Below are positions 13,957-23,896 of a DNA stretch of 64,000 bases, one piece after another. Source of the stretch: an uncultured Muribaculaceae bacterium (lineage in GTDB: Bacteria; Bacteroidota; Bacteroidia; Bacteroidales; Muribaculaceae). The notes below the pieces were generated by a model that saw only the letters and a program-made list of their open reading frames with translations, was not told where the DNA came from and searched no databases. Positions within the stretch are counted from its first letter, which is position 1. Each line of letters opens with the position of its first letter. Location: the NCBI GenBank assembly GCA_947525975.1, contig CANNVE010000005.1, positions 62,001 through 126,000 of the forward strand. Reading direction: 5' to 3'. The position numbers were made by a program, and so were the translations under genes.

Positions 13957-16572
13957 TTATTCTTCGGATTCCTGATCGTCGTCGGCCTCTGATTCTTCAG
14001 TTTCGGGCTCTTCGGCTTCGGCGTCGATTTCGTTCTGGTCAATTTCGGGAAGTGCCTCTCCGGCCTCAACTTCCTCTACCTGCTCTTCGGGGTCAGTGGG
14101 CACGCAGCACACAGATGCGATGCTGTCGGCGCGCTTCTCGAGGTTGATGATGCGCACGCCCTGGGTGTAGCGTCCCATCACCCTGATGTCGGCCACGCGG
14201 ATGCGTATGGTGATGCCGCTCTCATTGATGATGATCAGGTCGTTGTCGTCATTCACGCTCTCGAAAGCCACGAGATGGCCGGTCTTTTCGGTGACGTTCA
14301 TCGTCTTCACGCCCTTGGTGCCGCGGTTTGTCACGCGGTATACGGGCACGCGGGTCTCTACTCCGTCGATGTCCTTGATTTCGTCGAGGGCCGAGCGCTT
14401 GCCGTATCCCTTTTCCGAGACAGTCATCACAGAGTTGGTGCATCCGGGCTCCATGGTGATGAGTCCCACCACGGCGTCGTTGTCGTCGTCGAGGCGCATG
14501 CCGCGCACGCCGGCCGACACACGTCCCATGGCCCTCACCTTGCTTTCGTGGAAGCGCACGGCGCGACCGTTGCGGTTTGCGAGCAGTATCTCTGAGTCGC
14601 CGTCGGTGAGGTCCACGCCGATGAGGTCGTCTCCCTCGCGGATGGCTATGGCTTTCTTGCCTTTTGCCAATACGCGCACGTATTCCTTAAGGAGTGTCTT
14701 TTTGATGAGGCCCTTGCGGGTGGCGAACACCAGATAGTGCGACGACGTGAATTCTTCATCGCCGGCCTGCTTGTATCCGATGTATGCCTGCACGGTGTCT
14801 CCCGGCTCGATGTTGAGCAGATTCTGCAGGGCGCGTCCTTTTGAGTTGCGCGCTCCCTCGGGCAGCTCGTACACCTTGAGGCGGTAGACCATGCCTTTCT
14901 TGGTGAAGAAGAGCATGGTATTGTGCATCGAAGCCATGTATACGTGCTCGATGAAGTCGCTGTCGCGTGTGTCGCTTCCCTTGAAGCCTACGCCACCGCG
15001 GTTCTGGGCGCGGAATTCCGAAAGGGGTGTGCGCTTGATGTATCCCATGTGAGATATGGTGATCACCATATCGTCGTCGCTGTAGAAGTCTTCTGCGTTG
15101 AAGTCGCCGGCAGTGTAGTCGATGAGTGTGCGACGCTCGTCGCCGAATTTGTCGCGCACTTCGATGAGCTCGCTCTTGATGAGTTCGCGCAGCACATTCT
15201 CGTCATTGAGGATGAGGGTGAGGCGGTCGATCTCGGCCTTGAGCTGATTGTATGAGTCGAGCAGCTTGTTTTGCTCGAGTTTGGTGATTGACTTCAGCGG
15301 CATGTCGACGATGGCCTGTGTCTGGGCGTCGTCGAGGTTGAAGCGCTCGCCCAGGCGCAGCTTTGCGTCATCGGTGCTTTCGCTTCCGCGTATGATGGCG
15401 ATCACTTCGTCGATGTTCTGCGAAGCGATGATTAGGCCTTCGAGTATGTGGGCCCTCTCCTCTGCTTTGCGGAGCTCGTATTTGGTGCGGCGCACCACCA
15501 CATCGCGGCGGTGCTTGACGAATTCCTCGAGTATCTGCTTGAGGTTGAGCAGCTGCGGGCGTCCGTTGACCAGGGCCACATTGTTCACGCTGAATGCGGC
15601 CTGCATCTGGGTCATCTTGTAGAGCTTGTTGAGCACTACGTTGGCGTTGGCGTCTGACTTGAGCTTGACCACGATGCGCATGCCCTTGTGCGAAGAGAAG
15701 TCGTTGATGTCGGCGATGCCGTCGAGCTTCTTCTCGTTGACCAGGTCGGCTATGTATTTGATCAGCTCGGCCTTGTTCACGCCGTATGGAATCTCGGTGA
15801 CGACGATGCATTCGTGGTTGGCCTCCTGCTCGATTTCGGCCTTGGCGCGTATCACCACGCGTCCGCGTCCGGTCTCATAAGCCTCTTTCACGCCGGCGTA
15901 TCCGTAGATGGTGCCTCCTGTGGGGAAGTCGGGAGCGGTGACGTACTTCATGAGCTCGGGAATCTCGATCTCCGGATTCTCAAGCACGGCTATTGATGCG
16001 TTGATGCTCTCGGTGAGGTTGTGGGGGGGCATATTGGTGGCCATGCCCACGGCGATGCCGGCAGCGCCGTTCACCAGCAGATTGGGGAATCTTGCGGGGA
16101 GCACCACAGGCTCCAGGCGGGCGTTGTCGTAGTTGGGCTGGAAGTCTACGGTCTCTTTGTTTATGTCGGTGAGCATCTCTTCGCCCATCTTCGAGAGGCG
16201 CACCTCGGTGTATCGCATGGCGGCGGCGCTGTCGCCGTCGACCGAGCCGAAGTTGCCGTGGCCGTCGATCAGGGTGTACCTCAGCGACCAGTCCTGCGCC
16301 ATGCGCACGACGGTGCCGTAGATTGAAGAGTCTCCGTGGGGGTGGTATTTACCCATTACCTCGCCGACGCAGTTGGCCGACTTGCGGTGGGGCTTGTCGC
16401 TGTTGTTGCCCATGACGTTCATGCCGAAGAGCACGCGCCTCTGCACGGGCTTGAGGCCGTCACGCACGTCGGGGAGTGCGCGCGAGACGATGACGGACAT
16501 CGAGTAGTCGATGTATGCCGACTTCATCTCGTTTTCGATGTTGATTTTTACAATGCGGTTTTCGTCAACCAT
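13957..16572 (-). CDS. gyrA: DNA gyrase subunit A
   Basis: 871 residues. The breakage-reunion domain contains the catalytic Tyr121 in AAAMRYTEVRLS and the quinolone region KYHPHGDSSIYGTVVRMAQ; Ser82 (E. coli Ser83) is intact and Gly86 occupies the place of E. coli Asp87, which as far as I recall is normal for Bacteroidales. The C-terminal beta-pinwheel has repeated blades (for example ILLANRNGRAVRFHESKVRAMGRVSAGVRGM, with the GyrA-box-like RxxGxxxxGV). The last 45 residues are a very acidic tail. It forms GyrA2GyrB2 and introduces negative supercoils. The promoter lies divergently from clpC. Confidence 0.98.
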   Translation of the reverse strand: MVDENRIVKINIENEMKSAYIDYSMSVIVSRALPDVRDGLKPVQRRVLFGMNVMGNNSDKPHRKSANCVGEVMGKYHPHGDSSIYGTVVRMAQDWSLRYTLIDGHGNFGSVDGDSAAAMRYTEVRLSKMGEEMLTDINKETVDFQPNYDNARLEPVVLPARFPNLLVNGAAGIAVGMATNMPPHNLTESINASIAVLENPEIEIPELMKYVTAPDFPTGGTIYGYAGVKEAYETGRGRVVIRAKAEIEQEANHECIVVTEIPYGVNKAELIKYIADLVNEKKLDGIADINDFSSHKGMRIVVKLKSDANANVVLNKLYKMTQMQAAFSVNNVALVNGRPQLLNLKQILEEFVKHRRDVVVRRTKYELRKAEERAHILEGLIIASQNIDEVIAIIRGSESTDDAKLRLGERFNLDDAQTQAIVDMPLKSITKLEQNKLLDSYNQLKAEIDRLTLILNDENVLRELIKSELIEVRDKFGDERRTLIDYTAGDFNAEDFYSDDDMVITISHMGYIKRTPLSEFRAQNRGGVGFKGSDTRDSDFIEHVYMASMHNTMLFFTKKGMVYRLKVYELPEGARNSKGRALQNLLNIEPGDTVQAYIGYKQAGDEEFTSSHYLVFATRKGLIKKTLLKEYVRVLAKGKKAIAIREGDDLIGVDLTDGDSEILLANRNGRAVRFHESKVRAMGRVSAGVRGMRLDDDNDAVVGLITMEPGCTNSVMTVSEKGYGKRSALDEIKDIDGVETRVPVYRVTNRGTKGVKTMNVTEKTGHLVAFESVNDDNDLIIINESGITIRIRVADIRVMGRYTQGVRIINLEKRADSIASVCCVPTDPEEQVEEVEAGEALPEIDQNEIDAEAEEPETEESEADDDQESEE

Positions 16573-16875
16573 ACTATAAGTTAGTATTTATTAATCTTTT
16601 GCGTAAGCCGTCAAATATTCTTGCCGTTTTCGCGTTATATTCTGTGTAATTAACATACAAAGTTAGTCATTTTTTTTCACATAGAGCCCCACGCCGGGAC
16701 GATTTTTTCGTAAAACTGAATATTTTTTTACATTTTTCGCAAATACCGCTTAGCAATTTTTGGTGCGGTTATTGTTGTATTTAATATTTGTTAATAGTTA
16801 ATGATTGTATTTCCCCCTTTGAGGCGCGTATTGCCGCGCGGCCTCAGTTGGATCTAACTTAATAAGATTTTTCGC
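16573..16875. promoter_or_regulatory. Divergent gyrA / clpC regulatory region
   Basis: About 300 bp, strongly AT-rich. On the minus strand TAACTTTG (complement of 16658-16665) is a good -7 box for gyrA, with a leader of about 80 nt. For clpC no perfect TAnnTTTG is present; the nearest is TAATATTTG around 16781-16789, one base too long. No palindrome resembling a CtsR or CIRCE heat-shock operator was seen, and no short ORF is convincing. Confidence 0.55.
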
Positions 16876-19434
16876 ATGGATAATTTTTCGCCTGAAATAC
16901 CGGCTTTGCTCGAGCTCTCGAAGAAGGAGGCCATAAGGCACAACAGCCCCACCGTCGACCCTTCGCATCTGCTCGTGGCCATGCTGTCTACGGTAGGCAG
17001 CGAGCCATTCACGCTGGTAGAGAAGACCTCTACCGGGAAGTCGGCCTATGAGCTGTGGAAGGAGCTCGATGCCTGGCTGTTTGACCATCAGGCATCCGAG
17101 CCCACGCTTTCGGTGAGCGAGATCACCAACCGCATAGTGAAGCTCAGCGTGCTCGAATGCCGCTTCGCGAAGCATCAGACAGTAAGGCCGGTGCATGTGC
17201 TGCTGGCCATTTTCCACAATCCCGAAGTCCAAAACATGGAGTTTATGAAACCATTTTTCGCTGCCGGTGTCGATTACCGCAGCCTTTACCGCCTCGTCTC
17301 TCAAGCCGACCAGGCTGCCTCGCCAAAGGCCGGGTCTGACTTTCTCGACGAAGATGAGGACGACGATCAGCCCCGCTCTTCTCAGCCTTCGGGCCAATCG
17401 TCAGAAACTAACGCCAAGAGAGCCTCGCGCTCCGGAAAGTCAGGATATGACACGCCGATGCTTGACAAATTCGGCCATGACATGACACGTGCCGCCGCCG
17501 AAAACCGCCTCGACCCCGTGGTGGGACGCGAGGTGGAGATCGAGCGCCTGGCGCAGATACTCAGCCGCCGCAAGAAGAACAATCCCGTGCTCATAGGTGA
17601 GCCGGGCGTGGGCAAATCGGCCATCGTAGAGGGCCTGGCCCTGCGCATCGTGCAGCGCAAGGTGCCCCGCATCCTATTCAATAAGAGGGTGGTGTCGCTC
17701 GATATGGCCGGCCTCGTGGCCGGCACCAAATACAGAGGCGAATTTGAGGAGCGCATCAAGGCCATCCTCACAGAGCTTTCCAAAAATCCTGACATCATCC
17801 TCTTCATCGACGAGGTGCACAACATCGTGGGCGCCGGAAATCCTTCAGGGTCAATGGACGCCGCCAATCTTCTGAAGCCGGCATTGGCGCGCGGCGAGCT
17901 GCAATGCGTGGGCGCGACCACCCTCGACGAATACCGCAAGAACATTGAGAAGGACGGCGCGCTTGAGCGTCGTTTCCAGAAGGTGATGGTAGAGCCTACA
18001 ACGCCCCAGGAGACGCTGCAGATCCTTAAAAATATCAAGGAGAAATATGAGCAGCACCACAATGTCAGCTATTCCGACGCGGCTCTCGAAGCCTGCGTGA
18101 AGCTCACAGAGCGCTACATATCTGACCGCAATTTCCCCGACAAGGCCATCGACGCCCTCGATGAGGCCGGCTCGCGTGTGCACATCACCAACATCGAGGT
18201 GCCCGAGGAGATCGAGCGCCTGGAGAAGGAGATCGACGAGGCCAACGCCTCTAAGCTCAAGGCCGCGCAGAACCAGGATTTCGAGCGCGCCGCTTCTCTT
18301 CGCGATAAGGCGCAGAAGCTGGGCGAGGACCTCGACCGAGCAAAGGCTGCATGGGAAAAGCAGCTCAGCGAGCTGCGCACCCCGGTAGACGAGGACAAGG
18401 TGGCCGAGGTGGTGGCCATGATGACCGGTGTGCCTGTGCAGCGCATAGCCCAGGCCGAGGGAAAGCGTCTGCTTGCCATGGGCCCGTCGCTCAAAAACGC
18501 CATAATCGGCCAGGATGGGGCCATCGACAAGATAGTGAAGGCGATACAGCGCAACCGCCTGGGCCTTAAGGACCCCAACAAGCCTATCGGCACATTCATG
18601 TTCCTCGGGCCTACCGGCGTGGGCAAGACCCACCTGGCCAAGAAGCTCGCCGAATACCTATTCGACAGCTCCGAGACGCTGATACGCATTGACATGAGCG
18701 AATACATGGAGAAATTCGCCGTGAGCCGCCTCGTGGGCGCGCCTCCGGGATACGTAGGCTATGAAGAGGGCGGACAGCTCACCGAGGCCGTGCGCCGCAG
18801 GCCGTATTCGGTGGTGCTTCTTGATGAGATCGAGAAGGCGCATCCCGATGTGTTCAACCTGCTGCTGCAGGTGATGGACGAAGGCCGCCTCACCGACAGC
18901 CTCGGACGCCGAGTCGACTTCAAGAACACTATCATCATCATGACCTCCAACATCGGCACGCGCCAGCTCAAGGATTTTGGCTCGGGCGTTGGATTCGCCA
19001 CAAAGGAGGTAGACAAGGAGTATTCTCACGGTGTGCTGCAGAAGGCTCTCAACAAGGCTTTCTCGCCCGAATTCCTCAACCGCGTCGATGACATCATCAT
19101 GTTTGACCAGCTCGACAAGCCGGCTATATTCCGCATCATCGACATCGAGCTCGCAGGCTTCTACAAGCGTGTGCGTGAGATGGGCTTCAGCATCAATCTG
19201 TCGGAGGAGGCGAAGACGTTCATCGCCGAGAAGGGATATGACGCCCAGTATGGAGCGCGTCCGCTCAAGCGAGCCATACAGAAGTATCTCGAGGATGAGC
19301 TCGCCGAGCTCATCATAGGCTCGGATGTCAAGGAGGGGGCTGAGATCTACGTAGATTTTGATCCGAAGGATCAGAAGATCGTGACCCAGATACTGCCTGC
19401 CCAGACGCCGGAAGTGAATCTTGACAAAGAATGA
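16876..19434 (+). CDS. clpC: ATP-dependent Clp protease ATP-binding subunit ClpC
   Basis: 852 residues. An N-terminal Clp repeat domain (1-150), then AAA+ module 1 with Walker [14 protein letters not shown] and Walker [15 protein letters not shown], a UVR-type coiled linker ([34 protein letters not shown] reads as UVR) that marks ClpC rather than ClpB, and AAA+ module 2 with [13 protein letters not shown]. The loop after module 2 Walker motifs contains [10 protein letters not shown], where VGF is a plausible ClpP-docking tripeptide. ClpC unfolds proteins and feeds them to ClpP. It has no adaptor gene (mcsB, mecA) beside it. A lipoprotein gene follows after 49 bp and the pair ends at the terminator at 20088. 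Confidence 0.96.
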   Translation: MDNFSPEIPALLELSKKEAIRHNSPTVDPSHLLVAMLSTVGSEPFTLVEKTSTGKSAYELWKELDAWLFDHQASEPTLSVSEITNRIVKLSVLECRFAKHQTVRPVHVLLAIFHNPEVQNMEFMKPFFAAGVDYRSLYRLVSQADQAASPKAGSDFLDEDEDDDQPRSSQPSGQSSETNAKRASRSGKSGYDTPMLDKFGHDMTRAAAENRLDPVVGREVEIERLAQILSRRKKNNPVLIGEPGVGKSAIVEGLALRIVQRKVPRILFNKRVVSLDMAGLVAGTKYRGEFEERIKAILTELSKNPDIILFIDEVHNIVGAGNPSGSMDAANLLKPALARGELQCVGATTLDEYRKNIEKDGALERRFQKVMVEPTTPQETLQILKNIKEKYEQHHNVSYSDAALEACVKLTERYISDRNFPDKAIDALDEAGSRVHITNIEVPEEIERLEKEIDEANASKLKAAQNQDFERAASLRDKAQKLGEDLDRAKAAWEKQLSELRTPVDEDKVAEVVAMMTGVPVQRIAQAEGKRLLAMGPSLKNAIIGQDGAIDKIVKAIQRNRLGLKDPNKPIGTFMFLGPTGVGKTHLAKKLAEYLFDSSETLIRIDMSEYMEKFAVSRLVGAPPGYVGYEEGGQLTEAVRRRPYSVVLLDEIEKAHPDVFNLLLQVMDEGRLTDSLGRRVDFKNTIIIMTSNIGTRQLKDFGSGVGFATKEVDKEYSHGVLQKALNKAFSPEFLNRVDDIIMFDQLDKPAIFRIIDIELAGFYKRVREMGFSINLSEEAKTFIAEKGYDAQYGARPLKRAIQKYLEDELAELIIGSDVKEGAEIYVDFDPKDQKIVTQILPAQTPEVNLDKE

Positions 19435-19483
19435 ACATGAGCGGAGGCTTATTTGTTATTTCTCAAATTAACGCATCAGAGAT

Positions 19484-20059
19484 ATGAAAAAGTTATTAGC
19501 GTATGCCGCCGCTGTTGCGGCTCTTGTGTCATTCACGTCATGCGACAACAGGCCCAATCCGGCCGGCGAATGGTCAGGTACCGTCACCGACAATGTCCCG
19601 GGCGAGCAGAATGCTATGGACGTCACCCTCAACTTCGACAAGGACGGATCTGTGCAGGCCACATACGTCATCACTGCCGTGGAGGATCTCAATGGCAACG
19701 ACAGCATCGTGACTCCTTTCCAGGCGAGCGTCACCGCATCAGTGTCGCAGTCGGGTGTATGGCAGTATGTCGACGGTGAGGACGATGAGATTCTTGTGAA
19801 GTTTGACAAAAACAGCATCAACGTAGACATCTCGCCCGACATGGTTGAATACCGCGTCAACGAGCTCACCGGGCAAGAGGTGCCCGACATGCAGGCTCTT
19901 ACTCCCGCAGTGATAGCGAAATACAAAGGCGCGTATAAGGACGATTTCGCCCGTCGTAACGCCACTCTGCTGCTTGACGACGTGAAGGTGAAAACGAACA
20001 TGCTGAAATTTGAAATTGGCAAGACCGACTACGTATTCACCGGCGCCCGCGCAAAGTAA
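19484..20059 (+). CDS. Putative lipoprotein of unknown function
   Basis: 191 residues. A signal peptide ends in the lipobox-like VSFTSC (Cys20), so the protein is probably lipidated and exported to the outer membrane. The mature part looks like a small all-beta domain: GEWSGTVTDN, MDVTLNFDKDGSVQATYVI, VSQSGVWQYVDGEDDEILVKFD, LKFEIGKTDYVFTGA. Such 'GxWxG ... L.F..DG' patterns recur in lipocalin-like Bacteroidales lipoproteins, but I do not recognise a named family. It follows clpC by 49 bp and is closed by a strong terminator, so it may be co-transcribed with clpC. Confidence 0.85.
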   Translation: MKKLLAYAAAVAALVSFTSCDNRPNPAGEWSGTVTDNVPGEQNAMDVTLNFDKDGSVQATYVITAVEDLNGNDSIVTPFQASVTASVSQSGVWQYVDGEDDEILVKFDKNSINVDISPDMVEYRVNELTGQEVPDMQALTPAVIAKYKGAYKDDFARRNATLLLDDVKVKTNMLKFEIGKTDYVFTGARAK

Positions 20060-20087
20060 AAAAACTTCTTTTAATTATAGAAATTAG

Positions 20088-20121
20088 AAATCGTCATCCA
20101 AGCCGGATGACGATTTTTTTT
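20088..20121 (+). terminator. Intrinsic terminator after the clpC-lipoprotein unit
   Basis: AAATCGTCATCC (20088-20099), loop AAGCC, GGATGACGATTT, then a continuing T run: a perfect 12-bp stem with an 8-9-nt U-tract. It is the strongest intrinsic terminator in the window. Confidence 0.93.
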
Positions 20122-20219
20122 CATAGGTGACAACTTGATGGGGCAGAAAGCTGAGGGAGTCACGTTTGGCTTCCTTGCCCAACGCTCTTTTCACACAAGT
20201 TGTCGCCTGTGATTTTTTT
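20121..20219 (+). repeat. Large inverted repeat (17-nt arms) followed by seven T
   Basis: TCATAGGTGACAACTTG (20121-20137) pairs with CAAGTTGTCGCCTGTGA (20196-20212) with only two non-Watson-Crick positions, and inner GGGCA...AAGC / GCTT...TGCCC blocks extend the pairing, giving a ~92-nt rod. Seven T follow directly. It begins where the terminator above ends and stops 10 bp before the promoter of the next gene. It may be a second terminator, a small RNA body, or a mobile repeat. Confidence 0.75.
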
Positions 20220-20228
20220 CGTAGAATG

Positions 20229-20261
20229 TTTGGTGAAATTGAAATGTTTTGACTAATTTTG
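20229..20261 (+). promoter_or_regulatory. Promoter of the orphan secreted-protein gene
   Basis: TTTG (20229-20232), a 21-bp spacer and TAATTTTG (20254-20261). Predicted transcription start is near 20268, with a leader of about 70 nt before the ATG at 20339. Confidence 0.7.
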
Positions 20262-20338
20262 TGTGTGATAGTCTGTCTTCTGATATAACAACGAGAATGA
20301 ATACCTTGAATTCAAACCAAATAAACTTAAATCGTCAT

Positions 20339-21196
20339 ATGCGTTATTTTAGATTGTTGGTGTTGGGCATAATTATGCTGGTGACTAATCACTCGAAAGC
20401 GGATTTGCGTTTTGCATTGGTGCCTGACTATCCTTACTCATTTGAATGTAATGATGTAAATTCTGCCAAAATAAGGCAGGCCTGCATAGCTGTGCATGGA
20501 GAGAAGTGGTATAAAGACAATATGATTTATGATTATAACCAAATTGGATCTGATTTATATTTTACGAATTGTGACTTAACAATAGTTTCAAGAAGATGCA
20601 AACAAGATGCTATCTCATGTAAAGACCTTATGGATATCAAAAAGGTGTTGGACTATATGGCGATGAGAAATGATACAATCTATTTGTCTGTGAGCCAATC
20701 TGATTTCGACACCCTTATGTCAGGTTCAAAATCATTGAAAGACTGTGATGGAATGTTGAAAAATTCTTGGAATGGTAAGGATGGGATATTGCGAAACCTT
20801 ATGTTTACTAGCTTGAACTATTTGAGAATAGGCAATTATCCATCTCTTTTGAAGTGGGAAAAATTTGAGATCATTAATATTAGTTTTTCATTGGGTCCCT
20901 CCCACATTTTAGATGCGTGGAATTGGGGATTTGAAGAGTATGAAAAGGATTGTGAGAAACTGGGCTATATTGACGTTTTCTATCTTACGGATTCACTGCG
21001 GCAGGAGCTCAAGCCCTCTGATGTGGATTTTTTCTTTGACTTTTTGATGGAGTTCGACAGGAAGAAAATTGGAGAGTATAAGCCGGATAAGGTCTTGCTC
21101 ACGAACTTCTATTATAAATGCGATCCCGCTTTAAGAACATATTTTGTGGATATTAATATAGTGAAAAAGAATATTGAAGATGATTTTGTTGACTGA
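20339..21196 (+). CDS. Hypothetical secreted protein, AT-rich
   Basis: 285 residues from MRYFRLLVLGIIMLVTNHSKA, which gives a signal peptide; the frame stays open upstream to 20249 but that would place a hydrophilic 30-residue segment ahead of the signal. The mature protein starts DLRFALVPDYPYSFECND and is mixed alpha/beta with at least seven cysteines. I recognise no domain or motif. The stretch is clearly more AT-rich than clpC and the amidase gene on either side, and it has its own promoter and is bounded upstream by a terminator and inverted repeat, all compatible with a recently gained single-gene insertion. Confidence 0.75.
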   Translation: MRYFRLLVLGIIMLVTNHSKADLRFALVPDYPYSFECNDVNSAKIRQACIAVHGEKWYKDNMIYDYNQIGSDLYFTNCDLTIVSRRCKQDAISCKDLMDIKKVLDYMAMRNDTIYLSVSQSDFDTLMSGSKSLKDCDGMLKNSWNGKDGILRNLMFTSLNYLRIGNYPSLLKWEKFEIINISFSLGPSHILDAWNWGFEEYEKDCEKLGYIDVFYLTDSLRQELKPSDVDFFFDFLMEFDRKKIGEYKPDKVLLTNFYYKCDPALRTYFVDINIVKKNIEDDFVD

Positions 21197-21292
21197 TGCG
21201 TGAGAGTGTGATAGTCACTTTTCCTGCATATCTATAGGACTTTTGTTTGAAAAAAAGAATATAATGATATGAGAGTTTTTTAACGACATACT

Positions 21293-22768
21293 ATGCATAA
21301 TTCAAAATTCAAAAGAATCACGGCTGTCGCCGTGATGGCCATCGCGGGCGTATCGGCCATGCAAGCCATCGACATCAAGATGTACAGCGGCGTAGCCGAC
21401 ACTGTCTACTCAGCCACCCAGACCATCGTGGGAGCCACTGCCCCCGGGGCGGAAGTCACCGTCAACGGCGTGAAGCCGCGCACTAACGCAGTGGGGTCAT
21501 TCGCCATGAAGCTTGACCTCAATCCCGGCGCCAACAATATCGAAATAAAAGCCGAGAAGGGCGGAGAGACTGCCGAAAAGGCCTTCTCTATATTCCGTGC
21601 CCAGCCCAAGGCCAAGACCGGAGCAAAAGCGCAAAAGCCGCAGGCCGAGGCCACATTCACCACGCCATTCTTCGTGCTCTCCACTCCTGGTGCCTATCTG
21701 CAATATGGCAACGGCGGCGATCGTCTTGGCGGCTCAAAGATGGGTTTCATCGTTCCCGACATTCCGCTGAAGGTGGTGGGCGAGAGCGGCAGCCTCTACA
21801 AGGTGGCTCTGTCTGAGCGCCGCTGGGCCTACATCCCACAGTCATACACCGTTTCGGCCGACCAGGCGGTGACGCCGGTGGTCACAGGCAGCTGGTCGGT
21901 GAGTAACCGGGGGAAATATGACCGCGTGAGCGTGTCGCTGCCTTGCCGCCTGCCTTACTATTCCTACACGCGCATCGACCCGTCGACAATAGAACTCGAG
22001 CTCTATGGAGCTATGGACAACAGCAACTGGATGGTGCAGCGTTCCATGGATCTCGGCATGGTCGACTACGTATACTTTGAGCAGCCGGAGAGCGATGTCT
22101 ACAAGATAGTGATAAAGCTTAAGGAGAAATATCAGTGGGGATACTCAGTGAATTATGAGGGCAACGTGCTTTGCATCGACGTGCGCCACGCTCCTGCCGA
22201 TCTCTCGATCAAAGGTGTGACCATCGGCCTTGACGCCGGACACGGAGGCCAATATCCGGGCGCTTACTCGCCTTCAGGCCTTACCGAGAAGGAAGTGAAT
22301 CTCGACATAATACTGCGCCTGCGCGATCTCATAGTGAAGGCCGGAGGCCGCGTGGTGCTCACGCGCGAGGGCGATACCGGCCCCTCGATGACCGAGCGCA
22401 AGCGCATCTGGAAGGACGCTAACGTTGACCTTGCCATTTCGGTGCACAATAACTGGACGTCAGATCCCCTCTCTGCTCCCGGCACATCGGCCTACTACAA
22501 GCATCTCTTTGATCGTCCGCTGGCCGAGGCTCTGCTGGGCCGTATGCTTGAGACGGGCCTCAACCTATATGGCCTGACCGGTAATTTCAACTTCTCGCTC
22601 AATGGCCCCACTGATTATCCCAACGCTCTGATTGAGGCCATGTTCATGAATTCGATCGAAGAGGAGGAGCTGTTGGCGTCGCCCGAGTTCCGCCAGAAAG
22701 TGGCCGAAAAGATATTCGCCGGCATCCAGGACTATCTGCGTGCCGTCAAACAAAGCAAAGCAAAATAA
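21293..22768 (+). CDS. N-acetylmuramoyl-L-alanine amidase (Amidase_3)
   Basis: 491 residues. A signal peptide (ending near ...GVSAMQA) is followed by a beta-rich region of about 270 residues (GAEVTVNGVKPRTNAVGSFAMKLDLNPGANNIEI is a bacterial Ig-like strand pattern; KVALSERRWAYIPQSY looks SH3-like). The catalytic domain occupies residues about 305-485: GLDAGHGG (zinc His), NLDIILRLRDL with an upstream KEVN Glu, DLAISVHNNW (zinc His) and ALIEAMFMNS (catalytic Glu). It cleaves the amide bond between muramic acid and the stem peptide in the periplasm. Monocistronic or with its own weak promoter; convergent with dprA 9 bp downstream. Confidence 0.92.
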   Translation: MHNSKFKRITAVAVMAIAGVSAMQAIDIKMYSGVADTVYSATQTIVGATAPGAEVTVNGVKPRTNAVGSFAMKLDLNPGANNIEIKAEKGGETAEKAFSIFRAQPKAKTGAKAQKPQAEATFTTPFFVLSTPGAYLQYGNGGDRLGGSKMGFIVPDIPLKVVGESGSLYKVALSERRWAYIPQSYTVSADQAVTPVVTGSWSVSNRGKYDRVSVSLPCRLPYYSYTRIDPSTIELELYGAMDNSNWMVQRSMDLGMVDYVYFEQPESDVYKIVIKLKEKYQWGYSVNYEGNVLCIDVRHAPADLSIKGVTIGLDAGHGGQYPGAYSPSGLTEKEVNLDIILRLRDLIVKAGGRVVLTREGDTGPSMTERKRIWKDANVDLAISVHNNWTSDPLSAPGTSAYYKHLFDRPLAEALLGRMLETGLNLYGLTGNFNFSLNGPTDYPNALIEAMFMNSIEEEELLASPEFRQKVAEKIFAGIQDYLRAVKQSKAK

Positions 22769-22777
22769 GCGTTTCCG

Positions 22778-23896
22778 TCACCGGCTCACGGGCGCGTAGC
22801 GTCCTCCGGGGATTGAGATGATCAAATCCTCGAATTCGAGCCTGAAGAGGCGGTCAGTAACCGCAGAATACGTAAGCCCCAATGCCACGCACATATCGTT
22901 GACCGTGGCGTTGGGGTTTTCTTTTATGAAATCTAATAGTTGCTGCAGCTCGGGCGCAAGCACCGGAAACAGGGTGGGGGATGCCTGCTCTTTCTCCTTC
23001 ACGGCGTCCCAACCCATGGCGTCGATGATGTCGTCGGCGCAGGTGATGAGCTGGGCCGTGTGGTTGGCTATCAGCTTGTTGGTGCCGTGGCTGTAAATGT
23101 CGTTGATTCTCCCCGGCAGGGCGAATACGTCCCTATTGTATAATGACGCTATGCGGGCTGTCGACATCGACCCTCCGCGCAGGTCGCTCTCCACCACTAC
23201 CAGGCAGTCGCTCAGCGCGGCCACAATGCGGTTGCGGGCGAGGAAATTTGAGCGGTGTAGCCTCGCGGTCGAAGCGTATTCCGTCACCAACGCTCCGCCT
23301 TCTCTGACGATGCGGGCGGCGTATGACCGGTGGTCGGCCGGGTACACCGTGTTTAGCCCATGTGCCATCACAGCCACGGTAGGCAGCCCGGCGTCAAGGG
23401 CCGCCTTGTGGGCGCAGATGTCAATGCCGTAGGCCAGGCCGCTTATTATGGCTGTGCCCGGCAGGGCCTTGGCGATGTCTGCAACCAGGCGCGAGGTGAA
23501 GTCGGATCCGTAATATGTGGCATGGCGTGTGCCTACTATGCCTATCGAGCGCTTGAAGTTGAGCCCGCATCGCCCGAGTTTGTAGAGCATGAAAGGGGCG
23601 TCGGAGCATGGCATGAGCCTTTCGGGATAGTCTGCTTCGGAGCGCATGAGGGCGTCGATGCCGTTTTGCCTGACGAATGATGCCTCGAGTTCGCCTTTCC
23701 GCAAGAGTTCCCGACGGTATGCGTCGTCAAATATGGCGAAGTCGCTTCCGCACCGCATCGCAAGTTCGCGGCGAGTTGAGCCGAAGTATTCCTCCGGGCC
23801 TCCGATGCGGGCCAGGAGTTCGTCGCCGGCGTTTCCGCATACGCCTTTGGCCATCGACATGGCGATGCGCATGGCCATTCTGTCGGTCGGCTCCAT
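22778..23896 (-). CDS. dprA: DNA-processing protein DprA
   Basis: 372 residues from the ATG at 23896 (MEPTDRMAMRIAMSM), which overlaps the thioesterase stop by one base (TGATG). The Rossmann-like core shows SIGIVGTRHATYYG, ISGLAYGIDICAHKAALDAGLPTVAVMAHGLNTVYPADH, FLARNRIVAALSDCLVVVES and RDVFALPGRINDIYSHGTNKLI, all DprA/Smf landmarks. A C-terminal winged-helix (FIKENPNATVNDMCVALGLTYSAVTDRLFRLEFEDLI) completes the standard form. DprA loads RecA onto incoming single-stranded DNA; it is widespread in non-transformable species as well, so no competence claim follows. Transcribed with the thioesterase. Confidence 0.96.
   Translation of the reverse strand: MEPTDRMAMRIAMSMAKGVCGNAGDELLARIGGPEEYFGSTRRELAMRCGSDFAIFDDAYRRELLRKGELEASFVRQNGIDALMRSEADYPERLMPCSDAPFMLYKLGRCGLNFKRSIGIVGTRHATYYGSDFTSRLVADIAKALPGTAIISGLAYGIDICAHKAALDAGLPTVAVMAHGLNTVYPADHRSYAARIVREGGALVTEYASTARLHRSNFLARNRIVAALSDCLVVVESDLRGGSMSTARIASLYNRDVFALPGRINDIYSHGTNKLIANHTAQLITCADDIIDAMGWDAVKEKEQASPTLFPVLAPELQQLLDFIKENPNATVNDMCVALGLTYSAVTDRLFRLEFEDLIISIPGGRYAPVSR

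Noticed and set aside
16737..16875. CtsR or CIRCE heat-shock operator before clpC
   Set aside because: No direct GGTCAAA-type repeat and no TTAGCACTC-N9 inverted repeat is present.
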